Below are positions 8,238-18,627 of a DNA stretch of 39,961 nucleotides, piece by piece; position 1 is the stretch's first letter; the number at the start of each line of letters is the position of its first letter. This stretch comes from Phanerodontia chrysosporium. Taxonomy: Eukaryota > Basidiomycota > Agaricomycetes > Polyporales > Phanerochaetaceae. Under the pieces are notes generated by a model that was given only the letters and a program-made list of their open reading frames with translations, ran no database searches and was not told the DNA's origin. Location of the stretch: positions 1 to 39,961 of the forward strand of contig MJGA01000089.1 in assembly GCA_001910725.1 (NCBI GenBank), written 5' to 3'. A program made the translations under genes and the position numbers.

Positions 8238-11200
8238 GGTCGCAGTGGTCTTTTTGGGCCTGGATTTGAGCGCGGACTTCTTCTGCTTCTGCTTGTGGGC
8301 GGGCTCCTCGTCGCTGTCGTCGTCGTCTTCATCCATGTCGTTCTCGTCCTTCTCGGTGGTATCGTGTTCGTCCAGCGCATCGTCATCGTCGTTCTCGTCG
8401 TCGCGGTCGTCGTCACCCTCGTCGTCGTTGTCGTTGTCGTCGTCGCCGTCGTCGTTGTCATCGTCGCTGGGATCGATCTCGTCGCCGTCGTCGAAGTCCT
8501 CGCCGTTGTCGGCTACGATGGCATCTGTGCCAGGGACGTAGTCGGCATCCGGGTCGACGACGTCTTTGTCGGGAACGATTCCGAGATCTTCTACCTTCGA
8601 GGCGCCTCGTTTGTTGATGCCGAAGAGAGTTTTGATAGCCTTCATATATTTCTGGTTCTGGAGGGAGGTATCGGCGCGACGGCGGGCGTACAACTGTTTG
8701 GCTTCGTTGAGGTCGATGTGGGGGCTGAGAGTCCAACGATCCATGAGGACATTGACCTGGACCTTCCTGTCGACGAGACGCGGTGGCATCTTGTCTGCCA
8801 AGAAGGTGAGCTCGTACAAGGTGACGGGGCAGGCGTTGAATAGCGTCCAGAGTAGCTGGGAACATGAAGTGAGCCGTTGTACGGTATGACGGATTATGTA
8901 CAAACCTCTTTCCGAGCGCGTTCGTCTGACCCAAACTCGATGCCGCTATTGGGATTCATGAGCGCGCGTCGGGCAGCATCCGAGACATCGCGGGCGACGA
9001 GAGGTGAGCTGTTGGACTTCCTGACGAGGGTGGGGATACTGGGGTCAATCATCGAACACGCCTGTGGGACATTGATTAGTGTTGGGTCCAGGTAGACTGA
9101 GGATTGTGCATAGTAAGTGAGCTCCCCGACCGCTCCTCGAGGAGCGGTCGGGGCGTGGTGTAGGTGCGCGAGGAGCTGTCGGGGAACGGGTACGCATGCC
9201 TCGCCCCGACCGCTGCTCGAGGAGCGGTCGGGGAACGAGTACGCACGCCTCGCCCCGACCGCTGCTCGAGGAGCGGTCGGGAAACGAGCACATGCACCTC
9301 GCCCCGACCGCTGCTCGAAGAGCGGTCGGGAAACGAGCACCTGCACCTCGCCCCGACCGGTGCTCGAAGAGCGGTCGGGAAACGAGCACCTGCACCTCGC
9401 CCCGACCGCTGCTCGAAGAGCGGTCGGGGACCGAGCACCTGCACCTCGCCCCGACCGCTGGTCGAAGAGCGGTCGGGGACCGAGCACCTGTGCCTCGCCC
9501 CGACCGCTGCTCGAGGAGCGGTCGGGGAAGGACAATGTGTGGTGAACGTGGATACGAAGTGTCGAGCAGTACTCACCATCGCGATACCGCTTTGGCTCAG
9601 ATCGAGCCGACGCATCAAGTCCTGGATGAAGCTGTACGACGGCAGAGGCATACGCGGCACGTAGCTTTCGGGAAACCCAGCCAGCGTCGTGAAGACGTGA
9701 ACCTTCGCCGCGACCTGTCGCCACAAAGCCTTCTGCGACTCCGAGTATCGCGTTTCCTTCTTGCCGAACCTCTCGACCACCTTCTCGATCTTGTCCAACA
9801 GCGTGTTCCGGTAGTGATCCATCGCCTTCATCACCATCTTCTCCTCGCCCAGCGATTGACTTCCATCCGCCGTCAGCGCCATGATCGCGTCGCTCGGCTC
9901 GCCGTCCGATGTACGAGGGAACGCCTCCAGGTACGCCTCGTCGATCACCGGCAGCAGGTCCTCGAGGATGTCGTACGACGGCTTCTGGCGAGGGTTCCCC
10001 AGGTACCGCAGCCAGCATCCACGCTGCTCCTCCTCGTTCTGCTTCAACGCCTTCTCGTCCAGCGTGTCGCTCTTCTCGACGAGGCTCTGCACCCACGTCC
10101 TCACCTCCTGCTGCGAGCCGCACTCCGCCACCATTCGCCCCATAGCGTCCATCCGCTCCCATAGCGTGTCCACTATTTCCGATGTAATCTGCCCGCACAA
10201 ATACATTATCTCAGTTCGTTCGCACGAAAAGAAAAAATTCCCAAACTCACCGCTCCAGACGTTCCAAGCAGATGCGCGAACAACTCCGGGACCTTCCACA
10301 GCGGATGCCGAGCCAGCGCACGGCGTCCACGCACCACACGGATCAAGAACGCGACCGCATGCTCGCAACGTACCAGGCCTATGACAGGGCCCGGTTTATT
10401 GCCAGCCCTGTCGTTCGCCTTCTGCTTCAGCGTGTCCATGACGCCCCGCGACTTCGTGTTCTTCTCCTTCATCGCGGCCTCCGTCTCCTTCACCCGCGCT
10501 GCTTCAGCTGCCGCGACTGCCTCGTTCGCAGCAGTCTTCGCCTCCGAAGCCTCGACCTTCGCCGCCGCGAGCTCCTGCTTCAACGCCGACACGTCTTGCC
10601 TCGCCTTCGACGCGGCCTTGATCTTCGCCTCGAGTGTCTTCACCTCCTCCATCGCAAGCCGCGCCCTCTCCTTGAGCCGATTGCTTTCTTGGACCGCGTG
10701 CGGCACACCCTCCAGTTCGCTTGCCGCAGTAGCCATCGCCGCCGCCGCCGCCGCCTCGCCGTCCTCGCCTTCGCCGTAGATGTAGCGGTCCCGCATCTGC
10801 GCCACCTGTACCATCAGCATGTCCAAGAACTCCTCGTTCGATTCCACATATTTGGGGTCCGCCTCGTTCCTTGCCATAGCGTACAAATCGTCCATAGCCA
10901 ATAAATCTGTTGCGCACAAATTTTAGCTCCCTCGAGACGCGTTCCACTCGAGTCTCGCACTCACCAGCGTCATACAAAGCCACAGTCCAGAGCCCGCCAT
11001 CCTTCCGGATCCTCTCCCACTTCGCCATCGACATGAGCAGTTTGTCTCTCTCCTCCTCCAGGAAGATCTTGCGCCGTGCCGACGGCTGCTCCGCGCCGAT
11101 CTTCTCGCTCGCGAGGTCTTCTTTCAAAGCCTGGTCCTGAAGCGTCCCCAGATCGGCCTCGATCGTCGCGTAGCGTTGCATCGCCGCCGCGATCTGCGTC

Positions 11201-11937
11201 TCCGCAGTTTTCAGAACCGCACGCAGCGCCGCTTGACGGTGCTGTCCGCCACAAGAGGGCAACATCTTGACATCCTCCTTGACGAGCGACTCGACCGTCG
11301 GCCACTCTTCTTCGCTTGCCTCTGAGATCGACAGCTCGCGCAGTCGGTCGAGGTCCCGGCACTTGCTCAGCCGCTCGACCGCGTCGGGCTTCAGCTGCGT
11401 CTTGACGTGGACCGGAATCAGAATCACCGACGTCGCGTCGCAGCGCCGGATGCCAGCCTCGATCATGCCGTTCTTCAGATTCTGCGTAGCCTGCTTCAGG
11501 AGCGCGCGCGTGTTGTAGATACCGTGTTCGAGCTCGACCAACGCGCCTTCTGACAAGTTCATCCGCGCATGTCCGAGCAGTGCCTTCTTCGCCGCCTTGG
11601 ACAACTGCTGCAGCCGCTCTGTGTGCGTCCTCTCCAGCTCGCTTGTCTTTTTCTGGATCTCCGCGTCAACCTTTTGCTTCTGTTCATCACGTCAGCACTT
11701 CATTTTACCCTGCAGGGAACTCCCAACAGGAGTTCCCATGACGTATATCAAGCGCACCGTAGTTTCGTCGATCGTCACGTTCTTGCCTTTTCCCTTCCCT
11801 TTTCCTTTGCCTTCCGATCCTCCACGGCGATCTCCCGCCACGTTGCTGCCGCGCCCTGTCGCCGATGACCCGGCCTCAGGTGCAGCTGCGAGAGACGACC
11901 TCGCCTTCCGTGTACCAGATTTCGTTTTTTCAGACAT
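8238..11937 (-). CDS. Large host gene of unknown function, interrupted by the retrotransposon
   Basis: Spliced model on the minus strand: 11937-11758, 11679-10965, 10906-10251, 10188-9577, 9061-8906, 8855-8238, then 141-1 across the insertion. All junctions are GT-AG, phases match, and the visible coding length is 3,078 nt (1,026 codons), still open at the window edge. The N-terminus carries a Gly-Lys repeat. Exons 2-3 are helix-rich with long Ala/Glu/Lys coiled-coil stretches. Exon 4 is a mixed globular segment with conserved-looking Trp and aromatic residues. Exon 6 ends in a long Asp/Glu run and then a basic tail with a second Gly-Lys repeat. I recognise no catalytic family. Intron 5 (9062-9576, 515 bp) is far longer than the others (50-78 bp) because it holds a palindromic minisatellite. 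The insertion probably inactivates this allele. Confidence 0.75.
9124..9527. repeat. 49-bp palindromic minisatellite inside an intron
   Basis: Seven units start at 9204, 9253, 9302, 9351, 9400, 9449 and 9498, an exact 49 bp period. A degenerate unit lies at about 9155 and a perfect 30 bp palindrome at 9124-9153. Each unit is a 29-30 bp near-palindrome with arm CCCCGACCGCTGCTC and its complement, separated by about 19 bp of conserved linker (GAAACGAGCACCTGCACCT type). The array fills most of intron 5 of the interrupted host gene. The arm is a variant of the palindrome dispersed at 12-19 kb, with the T:A pair of GATCGG replaced by C:G on both sides. Confidence 0.95.
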
Positions 11938-12000
11938 GTTTCCTAGGGCGACCTTCCCTGTCAGACTTGCTCTGCACCCTAATGACAATGTCCCACTTAC

Positions 12001-12034
12001 TGTTGTTGTTGCTGTTGTTGTTGCTGTTGCTGTC
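12001..12034. repeat. Trinucleotide microsatellite
   Basis: A run of TGT/TGC trinucleotides lies about 65 bp upstream of the start codon of the interrupted host gene, in its probable 5' UTR. It reads CAA/CAG on the transcribed strand. Confidence 0.8.
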
Positions 12035-12184
12035 GTTCGCGAGTTTCTCGACCGAGTGGTGGTTGAGTGAGTAAAAAACGCCTCGATCAGCATGCGATCG
12101 ATTGCACGCCGTCCAGATTTGGAATTAACACAACTAATTAATTTATTTGATAAGGCTCGATGTGGACATAACTTTTTGTGTCTT

Positions 12185-12504
12185 CCCGATGGCTGCTCGA
12201 GGAGCGATCGGGAGCGCTCAGGAATGGCGAGAATGCAATTTCGCAGCATGTTTGGCTGTCACTACGCTGTCCCATCAAATTCACCTCGCTTTTCCGACCG
12301 CTGGTCGAGCAGCGATCGGATTGCGCAGGAATTTGGGCATGCTGCCTCATTCCCCGATCGCTCCTCGACCAGCGGTCGGTGACACCTCTCAATTCAATCA
12401 TGCGCCAATACGGTGCCTCTTTTCCGATCGCTGGTCGAGTAGCGATCGGATGATTGCATCCATTCTCGTTGTGCCACTCCGATCGCTACTCGTCCAGCGA
12501 TCGG
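12185..12504. repeat. Five dispersed 28-bp palindromes downstream of paralogue C
   Basis: Near-palindromes lie at 12185-12212, 12293-12320, 12352-12380, 12423-12450 and 12478-12504. The consensus arm is CCGATCGCTGCTC followed by its reverse complement, with one to three mismatches, often at the centre (CTGGTCGAG, CTACTCGTC). They sit between the upstream side of the interrupted host gene and the 3' end of the small gene at 12801-13457. No gene is seen in 12070-12800. Confidence 0.9.
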
Positions 12505-12800
12505 GAGAATATTCTATCTCTGCAAACGCTCCGTCTGCAAACATGGCCATTTCTGTGAATGGTTTGTTTTGACTTTGATCTTAACTCGCAAGCTCTGCTC
12601 GGGCGCCTGTATCACGCTTCACATCCTGTCAGGCCATCCCATTCACACTGGCCCGCAGTCTGCAGGCCTTAGCCAACCCCGTCCTTTTCTTCACAAATTT
12701 GAAATCTCGTCTCATTTCTTTCTCTTCGTCCGATATGAAATAGAACACAATGAAATTTATTATTGAATTGAGTTTCGATGATGGATACCCATAATAAAAT

Positions 12801-13457
12801 TCACTCTCGACGTTCGTAGCAGCGGTCATCCCGTTCCATAAGCGTTCGCGCGATCCTTCGGTATCCATGAACAATTCCCACCTCAGGATCGAAGTGGAAA
12901 GCCGCTGGGAACTGGCCCAATCGCTCCAGTCCATGAAACTCGATTGCATGAGAGGCAGCCAGCTGCCACGCATGCATTCCGTATCGAGCAATGGACTGCC
13001 TCTGTCCACAACCACCGCTCCGTCAGTCCTTCATCAATGACTTTCAGTCCTCCAGTCACTTACGATTTCATGTTGGACTACCAACCAAGTCAGATCTCCT
13101 GCCTGCATATCAGGGATCAACTTCTCCAGCTCTAGCAACCTCGACGTAATCTGCCAAGCACTTGACACGATTCGCCTCAGCCTCGCCTTCTTCAAAGCCA
13201 CTTCTCGTTCCTCCGCGTTCCCAACCATGTTGTCCTCGCTTATACCGTCCGCCAGGTCATATGCTTCCTCTCCATAAGCTTCACCTGATAGCCCGTCAAA
13301 GGCCGATTCCCTCCCATCGTTGGACATCGCTGCCTCCTCCCCCAAAGCCTATCCTACCACGTTAACCTCAATAACCTCATTTAGCTTAATGGCTCACCGC
13401 TCTCCTCGCCTCGGGCTCTCCTCCGTTCAATCCCTCGCCTTGGTTGTTCTGTGCCAT
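12801..13457 (-). CDS. Paralogue C of a three-member small-protein family, unknown function
   Basis: Exons on the minus strand are 13457-13398, 13348-13064 and 13001-12801. Introns of 49 and 62 bp are GT-AG and all junctions are in phase 0. The product is 181 aa (20 + 95 + 66). It shares exon structure and spaced motifs with the genes at 16059-16726 and 17431-18086: a DGLSGE-like motif early in exon 2, a K-K/R-A-R-x-x-R-I-x-x-S-A block, GD-x-x-W near the exon end, then YG-x-x-AW and H-x-x-x-x-HGL in exon 3. It has no signal peptide, membrane segment or known domain that I recognise. It is the most divergent of the three. Two palindromes lie about 160-250 bp upstream of its start and five lie downstream. 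Confidence 0.75.
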
Positions 13458-13616
13458 ATGAACTAACTTCGATGAGGTGGTGGTACTCTTGAAGCTGCGT
13501 TCGACAGCGAACGGGCGATGTGACGATTTGTAATCTACTAATTGTTCCCACGCTTGATAGCCGAAGCACGTGTTTATCGTTCCTGCGCACTGTCTTGAAC
13601 TGAACGGTAGTGCCTC

Positions 13617-13704
13617 TCCGATCGCTGCTCGAACAGCGATCGGGGGACTTAGCACCAATCTCAACGTCCGCCATCCCCCGATCGCTACTCGAGCAGCCAT
13701 CGGA
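13617..13704. repeat. Two palindromes upstream of paralogue C
   Basis: Near-palindromes at 13617-13644 and 13676-13704 match the family consensus (CCGATCGCTGCTC arm), the second with a TACTCGAGCA core. Their position between two minus-strand genes, just upstream of paralogue C, parallels the four-palindrome cassettes upstream of paralogues A and B. Confidence 0.9.
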
Positions 13705-13790
13705 GTCTCGCACCGTTCAACAGTAAACTCTCGTAAGTTGGCCAACAATATCTACTACAAACAGACAACTATTGTTACATTACATGGCAC

Positions 13791-14698
13791 TTAGTGAAGA
13801 TACAATTCCCGCAACCGAGACTCAACACGGCGGGAGTCGAGAAGCGTCATCCCAATATCATGACGGAGCATCTTCAAATAATTATCCTCACCTAGATTCG
13901 CCACCGCGCGCAAATCCTCCTCCGTCCGAATACCTGCCTCCAGGAACCGATCGAGGTACGTGTCAAGCGGGAGCTGCAGGTTTCGGAGAAACTCCAGGAC
14001 AGCCCCACCTGACTCGACTGGAGCGCTCGCATCCTGAGTAGCCATGCTACTCCCGACCTCCTCAGGCTCATCAGCCTGCATCGTCTCCATCACCTTGCCA
14101 TCCTTGCTTCCCTGAGCCTGCTCGTCCTCCTCCTCAACAAGTTCATCTTCCTCGTCCTCGTCCTCGTCCTCGTCCTCCTCCTCGTTCTTCTCCTCCTCGT
14201 CCTCCTCCTCGTCCATAGGTTCTTCATTCTCCTCCTCACTCTCTTTCGCCTTGCGCCCCTTGCCTTTTTTCTTCAACGATTGTTCAGCCCGCCACTGCTG
14301 GCTCGTCACGTGTGCTCGTAGATACACCTCCAGCGGCCACCCCTCCTCGTACCGTCCAAGGAACGGGCATCTCTCCATCACCTATATCGTACATCAGCAC
14401 CTCGCTATATTTCTATCTTTGCCTTCCAATTCAGCCTACTCAGCACTCACTTTGTTCCGCAGTGACTCGTATTCTGCTGCAGACCGATCACCCCAACGCC
14501 TCTCCACAGGGATGAACCGTGGATACTCCTCCCTCGCCACCTTCTGCACATTCAACAACAATATTTCAATTAGCTTTTCAATCGACCCTCCAAGTTCCTT
14601 CACGAACGCACGATCAGTTCCCTCCTCTCCCCCGCCGTCATTCCTTCAATCGAAGTGAGCCCGCGGAACTTCGATGTCGACTTTGGAACCGGAATCAT
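13791..14698 (-). CDS. Acidic protein with C-terminal SAM-like domain
   Basis: Exons on the minus strand are 14698-14612, 14543-14451 and 14381-13791, with introns of 68 and 69 bp, in phase throughout. The product is 256 aa. The N-terminal 90 residues form a compact segment that includes a W-G-D and an F-L-G-R-Y motif. A basic Lys-rich stretch follows, then a long Glu/Asp run (about residues 110-155) and a linker. The last 70 residues resemble a SAM domain (an LD-x-Y-x-x-x-F-x-x-AGI pattern, then LRAVANL, then DIGMTLLDSRR). SAM domains mediate protein or RNA contacts. The partner here is unknown. The start at 14698 gives good coding continuity, but an upstream exon cannot be excluded. Confidence 0.75.
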
Positions 14699-15096
14699 CG
14701 TGGTCCGTGAAAGAGAAGGGGGGAGGGGGGCGAACAGAGAGCTTCCTGTCGCCTACCATCCACAGTAACAGTACAATAAAGAAAGAGCGCCAAGCATGTA
14801 CAATCTAATCTTGGGCCCTGTCCACTCATATGAATTTCTCACATGACACTCCATTTATCACACGCCAGGAAGACGCGACAGCGGAACACGCACGGTTTGA
14901 TTGCTTCACGGATTGACAGATTCTGACCGTCCCATCTCATTCTGCGCATCCTGACCCTCCTCTCGTTTAAACAAGGCCCAATTTTGTTATTTAGCATTCA
15001 TGCAGACGGCCCGCCCTTCTGGTGTCAGCCGACCGGGGAAGCCGCAACTTCCATCCATTCCCTCCATTGAATTCAATTAATAAACTCTTCAATAGC
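14699..15096. other. Intergenic stretch
   Basis: It holds the upstream region of the SAM-like gene and the left edge of the 4 kb inverted repeat. It is AT-richer than its neighbours, and I see no convincing gene, RNA or repeat in it. Confidence 0.6.
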
Positions 15097-15272
15097 GGTT
15101 TTTTACTGGTACCTCAGCGCCTCGGTCACCCTCCAGGCTTTGACTTTTATTTTTTGCGAAGTAAAAGGGGGTATCCTCGACACATTTCAGTCTATGTCGA
15201 ATTACGTAAGCGGAAAATACAAATTATTTATGCTACAAAGATGAGATCGATCGTATGAAACGTGACTGAGTC

Positions 15273-15509
15273 TCCGATGGCTGCTCGAGCAGCGATCGGA
15301 AACGGTCCAGTCATGGCAGGTAACACTGCGTAGATTCAGTGTTACCGTCCGATCACTGCTCGAACAGCAATCGGGTGGCGACAGCTGACGAGATTGGTAG
15401 GACCACCCGATTGCTGTTCGAGCAGCGATCGGGAAGCACCGACAATCGAAGGCAGCAAAGGGAGCGAGTATACCCATGAGCCCCGATCGCTGCTCGAGGA
15501 GCGATCGGA
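15273..15509 (-). repeat. Four-palindrome cassette 1 (upstream of paralogue A)
   Basis: Near-palindromes at 15273-15300, 15348-15376, 15406-15433 and 15481-15509 give start-to-start spacings of 75, 58 and 75 bp. It is the inverted counterpart of cassette 3 (18628-18864), with matching unique sequence between palindromes. It lies about 550 bp before the start of paralogue A. Confidence 0.93.
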
Positions 15510-16058
15510 GTGAGGGCTTCACTGCACAGAAGGCACTTCGATCACACCCCATAGCAGGCAAAGTGACAACAAATTGTCATACGCAAGCCACAACAGTCTG
15601 CATATGATGACATGCTGGTTTTCAAGTCACCAGTCCCTCAATCATGTAACCACAAACAGAGATCGTGAATAAATGTCAGAAGTGTTTATGCCTCGAATAA
15701 ATCGCCCTCGGTTCAGGATAGATGTTGGGTTCAGAATGGGTTAGGGGTTCAGAGGGTTCAAAGAGGAGTTGACGAAAAGGCATTTGTGCCACGACCAATT
15801 TTACAGATGTTTGTGTCGGTCACATAGTAGAGATCATACTATCTGGGATGTCAGAAATTGCATACGTCTGCCACAAACATATTTAAAAACAAAAACAAAT
15901 GCAAAGGCGGGAATGTCCATTCCACCGCCATCAGCTGGTCAATCTATTTGCAAACAGGTGCATACAACATGTGATCAAATTCTTATCACTAGCGATCTCG
16001 CGCAAGGGCAGTGCTGAGCGACTTGAAAGACAACCACCACCACCACCCCCTCATCATA

Positions 16059-16726
16059 ATGTCCACAAACGCTCCATCTCGTGCCGTGACCGAAGAGGTC
16101 GACGATGGCGAGCGTGCCTCATCTCATGTAAGTAAGGTTTTCGCTGAACTGAAGAGGGTACTGATGAAGAGTTTGGCAGGATCGACGTGGGAGGATGCTC
16201 CGCGAGGTAGAATACGCGGTTGAGCGATATTGGGACTTCGATGGTTTGTCTGGGGAGAAGTACCACGAACGAGATCGGGACAACTTCGAGGGGGATTTCG
16301 CAGAGTACGCTCGGCAAAACGATGATGCCCGGGACGTCAAGAGGGCCAGGTTCGTGCGCATACTCACCAGCGCGCGGTCGATTGCTGGCCAGATCCTGAG
16401 GATGAACCTCGATATCAACGGAATGACTTCCGGCGACCCGGCATGGACCGCCCTCCGCGATTTCGCGGTGAGTTGATGGACGATCATGATGCATAGTGCG
16501 ACAGCGAGCTCACTGTTGAACCCAGCCGGAGTGTATCCAGAAATACGGAGAGACTGCGTGGGAAATTGCCATGCGTCACCTCGTGTGGAGTCATGGTCTG
16601 CGGATGCTTTTGATGTTCAACGGCGAGTTCAAGTATGAGTGGTCCGGTGACTACGCGCTCCCGTTTGAGGACTCAATCCACCAGGAGCTCTCTCAGATCG
16701 AAAGGTGCATCTGCGTCTATGAATAA
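16059..16726 (+). CDS. Paralogue A of the small-protein family, unknown function
   Basis: Exons are 16059-16127, 16180-16467 and 16526-16726. Introns of 52 and 58 bp are GT-AG in phase 0. The product is 185 aa (23 + 96 + 66). Exon 2 contains DGLSGEKY, an EYARQNDDA block and KRARFVRIL followed by GDPAW. Exon 3 contains YGETAW and SHGL. Compared with paralogue B, the promoter side (15770-16058) is about 97% identical by eye and intron 1 about 90%. The proteins agree at only about two thirds of exon 2 and well under half of exon 3. No known domain, signal peptide or transmembrane segment is visible. It lies in a 4 kb inverted repeat, convergent to paralogue B. Confidence 0.82.
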
Positions 16727-17087
16727 CTCATTGCTATGTGCGTTATCTGCTGTACAAATCGGTTTCAAATGTATCCAGTCTATCCCGAGGAAGAGAAATA
16801 ATTTGTGTGATTTATGGTGGGCTTTGAGATAAGGTCACATTCGTATAAACTGCTTGTATTCTAACATCGACGATGAAAGGCGACTTGTTGTCTTCCAGCA
16901 GTCACATTTGCATACTACTGACACTGATTCACCATCTCTGTTTGTTGTTACATAACTGAGGCACCCGTAACTTGAAACCTAGCATGTCGTAATATGAAGA
17001 CTGTTGTGGCTTGCGTGTGATAAGTGGTTGTTACTGTGCCTGCTATGGGGAGCGATCAAAGTGCCTTCTGCACAATGAATGCCTCTC

Positions 17088-17325
17088 TCCGATCGCTGCT
17101 CGAGCAGCGATCGGGGCCCATGGGTATGCTGCCTCTCTCCAATGCCCTCAATTGTTGGTGGTTCCCCGACCGCTGCTCGAACAGTGATCGGGTGACCTTA
17201 CCAACCTTATTATCTGTTGTCACCCGATCGCTGCTCGATCAGCAATCGGATGGCCACACTGGTTCTATTCGTTGTCACCTCTCATCAGTGTACGCTGTCC
17301 GATCGCTGCTCGAGCAGCCATCGGA
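17088..17325 (+). repeat. Four-palindrome cassette 2 (between paralogues A and B)
   Basis: Palindromes at 17088-17117, 17164-17192, 17223-17250 and 17298-17325 have spacings of 76, 59 and 75 bp. The cassette and about 200 bp on its left (from about 16900) match the right-hand copy at 18470-18910 in the same orientation. It lies downstream of both convergent genes. Confidence 0.93.
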
Positions 17326-17430
17326 GATTCAGTCGCTTTTCATCTGTTTGATCTCATTGTTGCAGCATACATAACTGACCCCGAGTTGTAGAGTTTCACG
17401 ACCAAACATGCCAATAACGAGGGATACTAG

Positions 17431-18086
17431 TTACAAGTAGCAACATTTCTCGCGCTGCGCGAGCTCCTGATGCAATGTGAACTCAAAGTCGAAACTCTCG
17501 GACATAGTAAAATTGAAATCGCGCTGAAACGTCCTAAGCCAGTGCAGACCATGACTCCGCACGAGGTGATACATCGCAATGTTCCAGGGACTCGGTCCGA
17601 AATGCTCCCGACAATACGTCTGGATTCGATAGTAAGCCCGCTTTCACACTATGCATCAATGTCGTTCACGAACTCACCCCGGTGTCACGGATCGTCGTCC
17701 AGGCCTCGTCACCCCGCGACATATCGTTGATATTCAGGTTCATCCTCAGGATCATTCCAGCAATCGCCCGCGCGCTGTGGAGTATGCGCACGAACCTGGC
17801 CTTCTTGACGTCCTCAGCGTCATCGTTCTGCCGTGCGTACTCTGCGAAATCTCCCTCGAAGTTGTCCCAATTTCGATCGCGGTACCACGGCCCAGACAAA
17901 CCCTCGAACTTCCAATGCTCCTCAAACACGTATTGTCGGTTGCGCACCGGGCTCCCATCTCCGTTCTGCCAAACTCTTCATCAGTACCATCTTCACCTCG
18001 GCGAAAACCTTACTTACGCCAGATGAGGCATGCTTCCCATCCTCGACCTCTTCGGGAACGGCACGCGAATCGGTAGTGCTGGACAT
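17431..18086 (-). CDS. Paralogue B of the small-protein family, unknown function
   Basis: Exons on the minus strand are 18086-18018, 17965-17678 and 17619-17431. Introns of 52 and 58 bp match paralogue A in length, position and phase. The product is 181 aa (23 + 96 + 62). It shares EGLSG, the EYARQNDDA block and KKARFVRIL, GDEAW, and SHGL with paralogue A. It has a shorter, differently charged C-terminus ending in a Cys-Cys-Tyr-Leu. The open frames and intact splice sites in all three copies argue that they are functional genes. The gene is convergent with paralogue A and has a palindrome cassette about 540 bp upstream and another about 100 bp downstream. Confidence 0.82.
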
Positions 18087-18627
18087 TACGAGGGTGGATG
18101 GTGGTGGTGGTCTTTCAAGTCGCTCAGCATTGCCCTTGCGCGAGATCGCTAGTGATAAGAATTTGATCACATGTTGTATGCACCTGTTTGCAGATAGATC
18201 GACCAGCTGATGGCGGTGGAATGGACATTCCCGCCTTTGCATTTGTTTTTTTAAATATGTTTGTGGCAGACATGCGCAATTTCTGACATCCCAGATAGTA
18301 TGATCTCTACTATGTGACCGACACAAACATTTGTAAAATTGGTCGTGGCACAAATGCCTTTTCGTCAACTCCTCTTTGAACCCTCTGAACCTCTAACCCA
18401 TTCTGAACCCAACATCTATCCTGAACCGAGGGCGATTTATTCGAGGCATAAACACTTCTGACATTTATTCACGATCTCTGTTTGTGGTTACATGATTCAG
18501 GGACTGGTAACTTGAAAACCAGCATGTCATGGTATGCAGACTGTTGTGGCTTGCATATGACAAGTTGTTGTCACTTTGCCTGCTATGGTGTGTGATCGAA
18601 GTGCCTTCTGTGCAATGAAGCCCTCAC

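Noticed and set aside
8232..8843. Plus-strand Val/Ser-rich open frames opposite the acidic exon
   Set aside because: They are antisense shadows of the GAC/GAT-rich repeat encoding Asp runs in the minus-strand gene.
9204..9527. CRISPR-like array: 30 bp palindromic repeats with about 19 bp spacers at constant period
   Set aside because: The spacers are nearly identical to each other, the array lies in a eukaryotic intron and there are no cas genes. It is a minisatellite.
9076..10368. Long open frames on both strands across the palindromic intron array
   Set aside because: Palindromic GC-rich repeats keep several frames open by composition. The splice model and exon continuity favour an intron here.
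12801..18086. Idea that the inverted gene pair is a mating-type HD1/HD2 locus
   Set aside because: The genes are convergent rather than divergent, are too short and have no homeodomain W-F-x-N-x-R motif.
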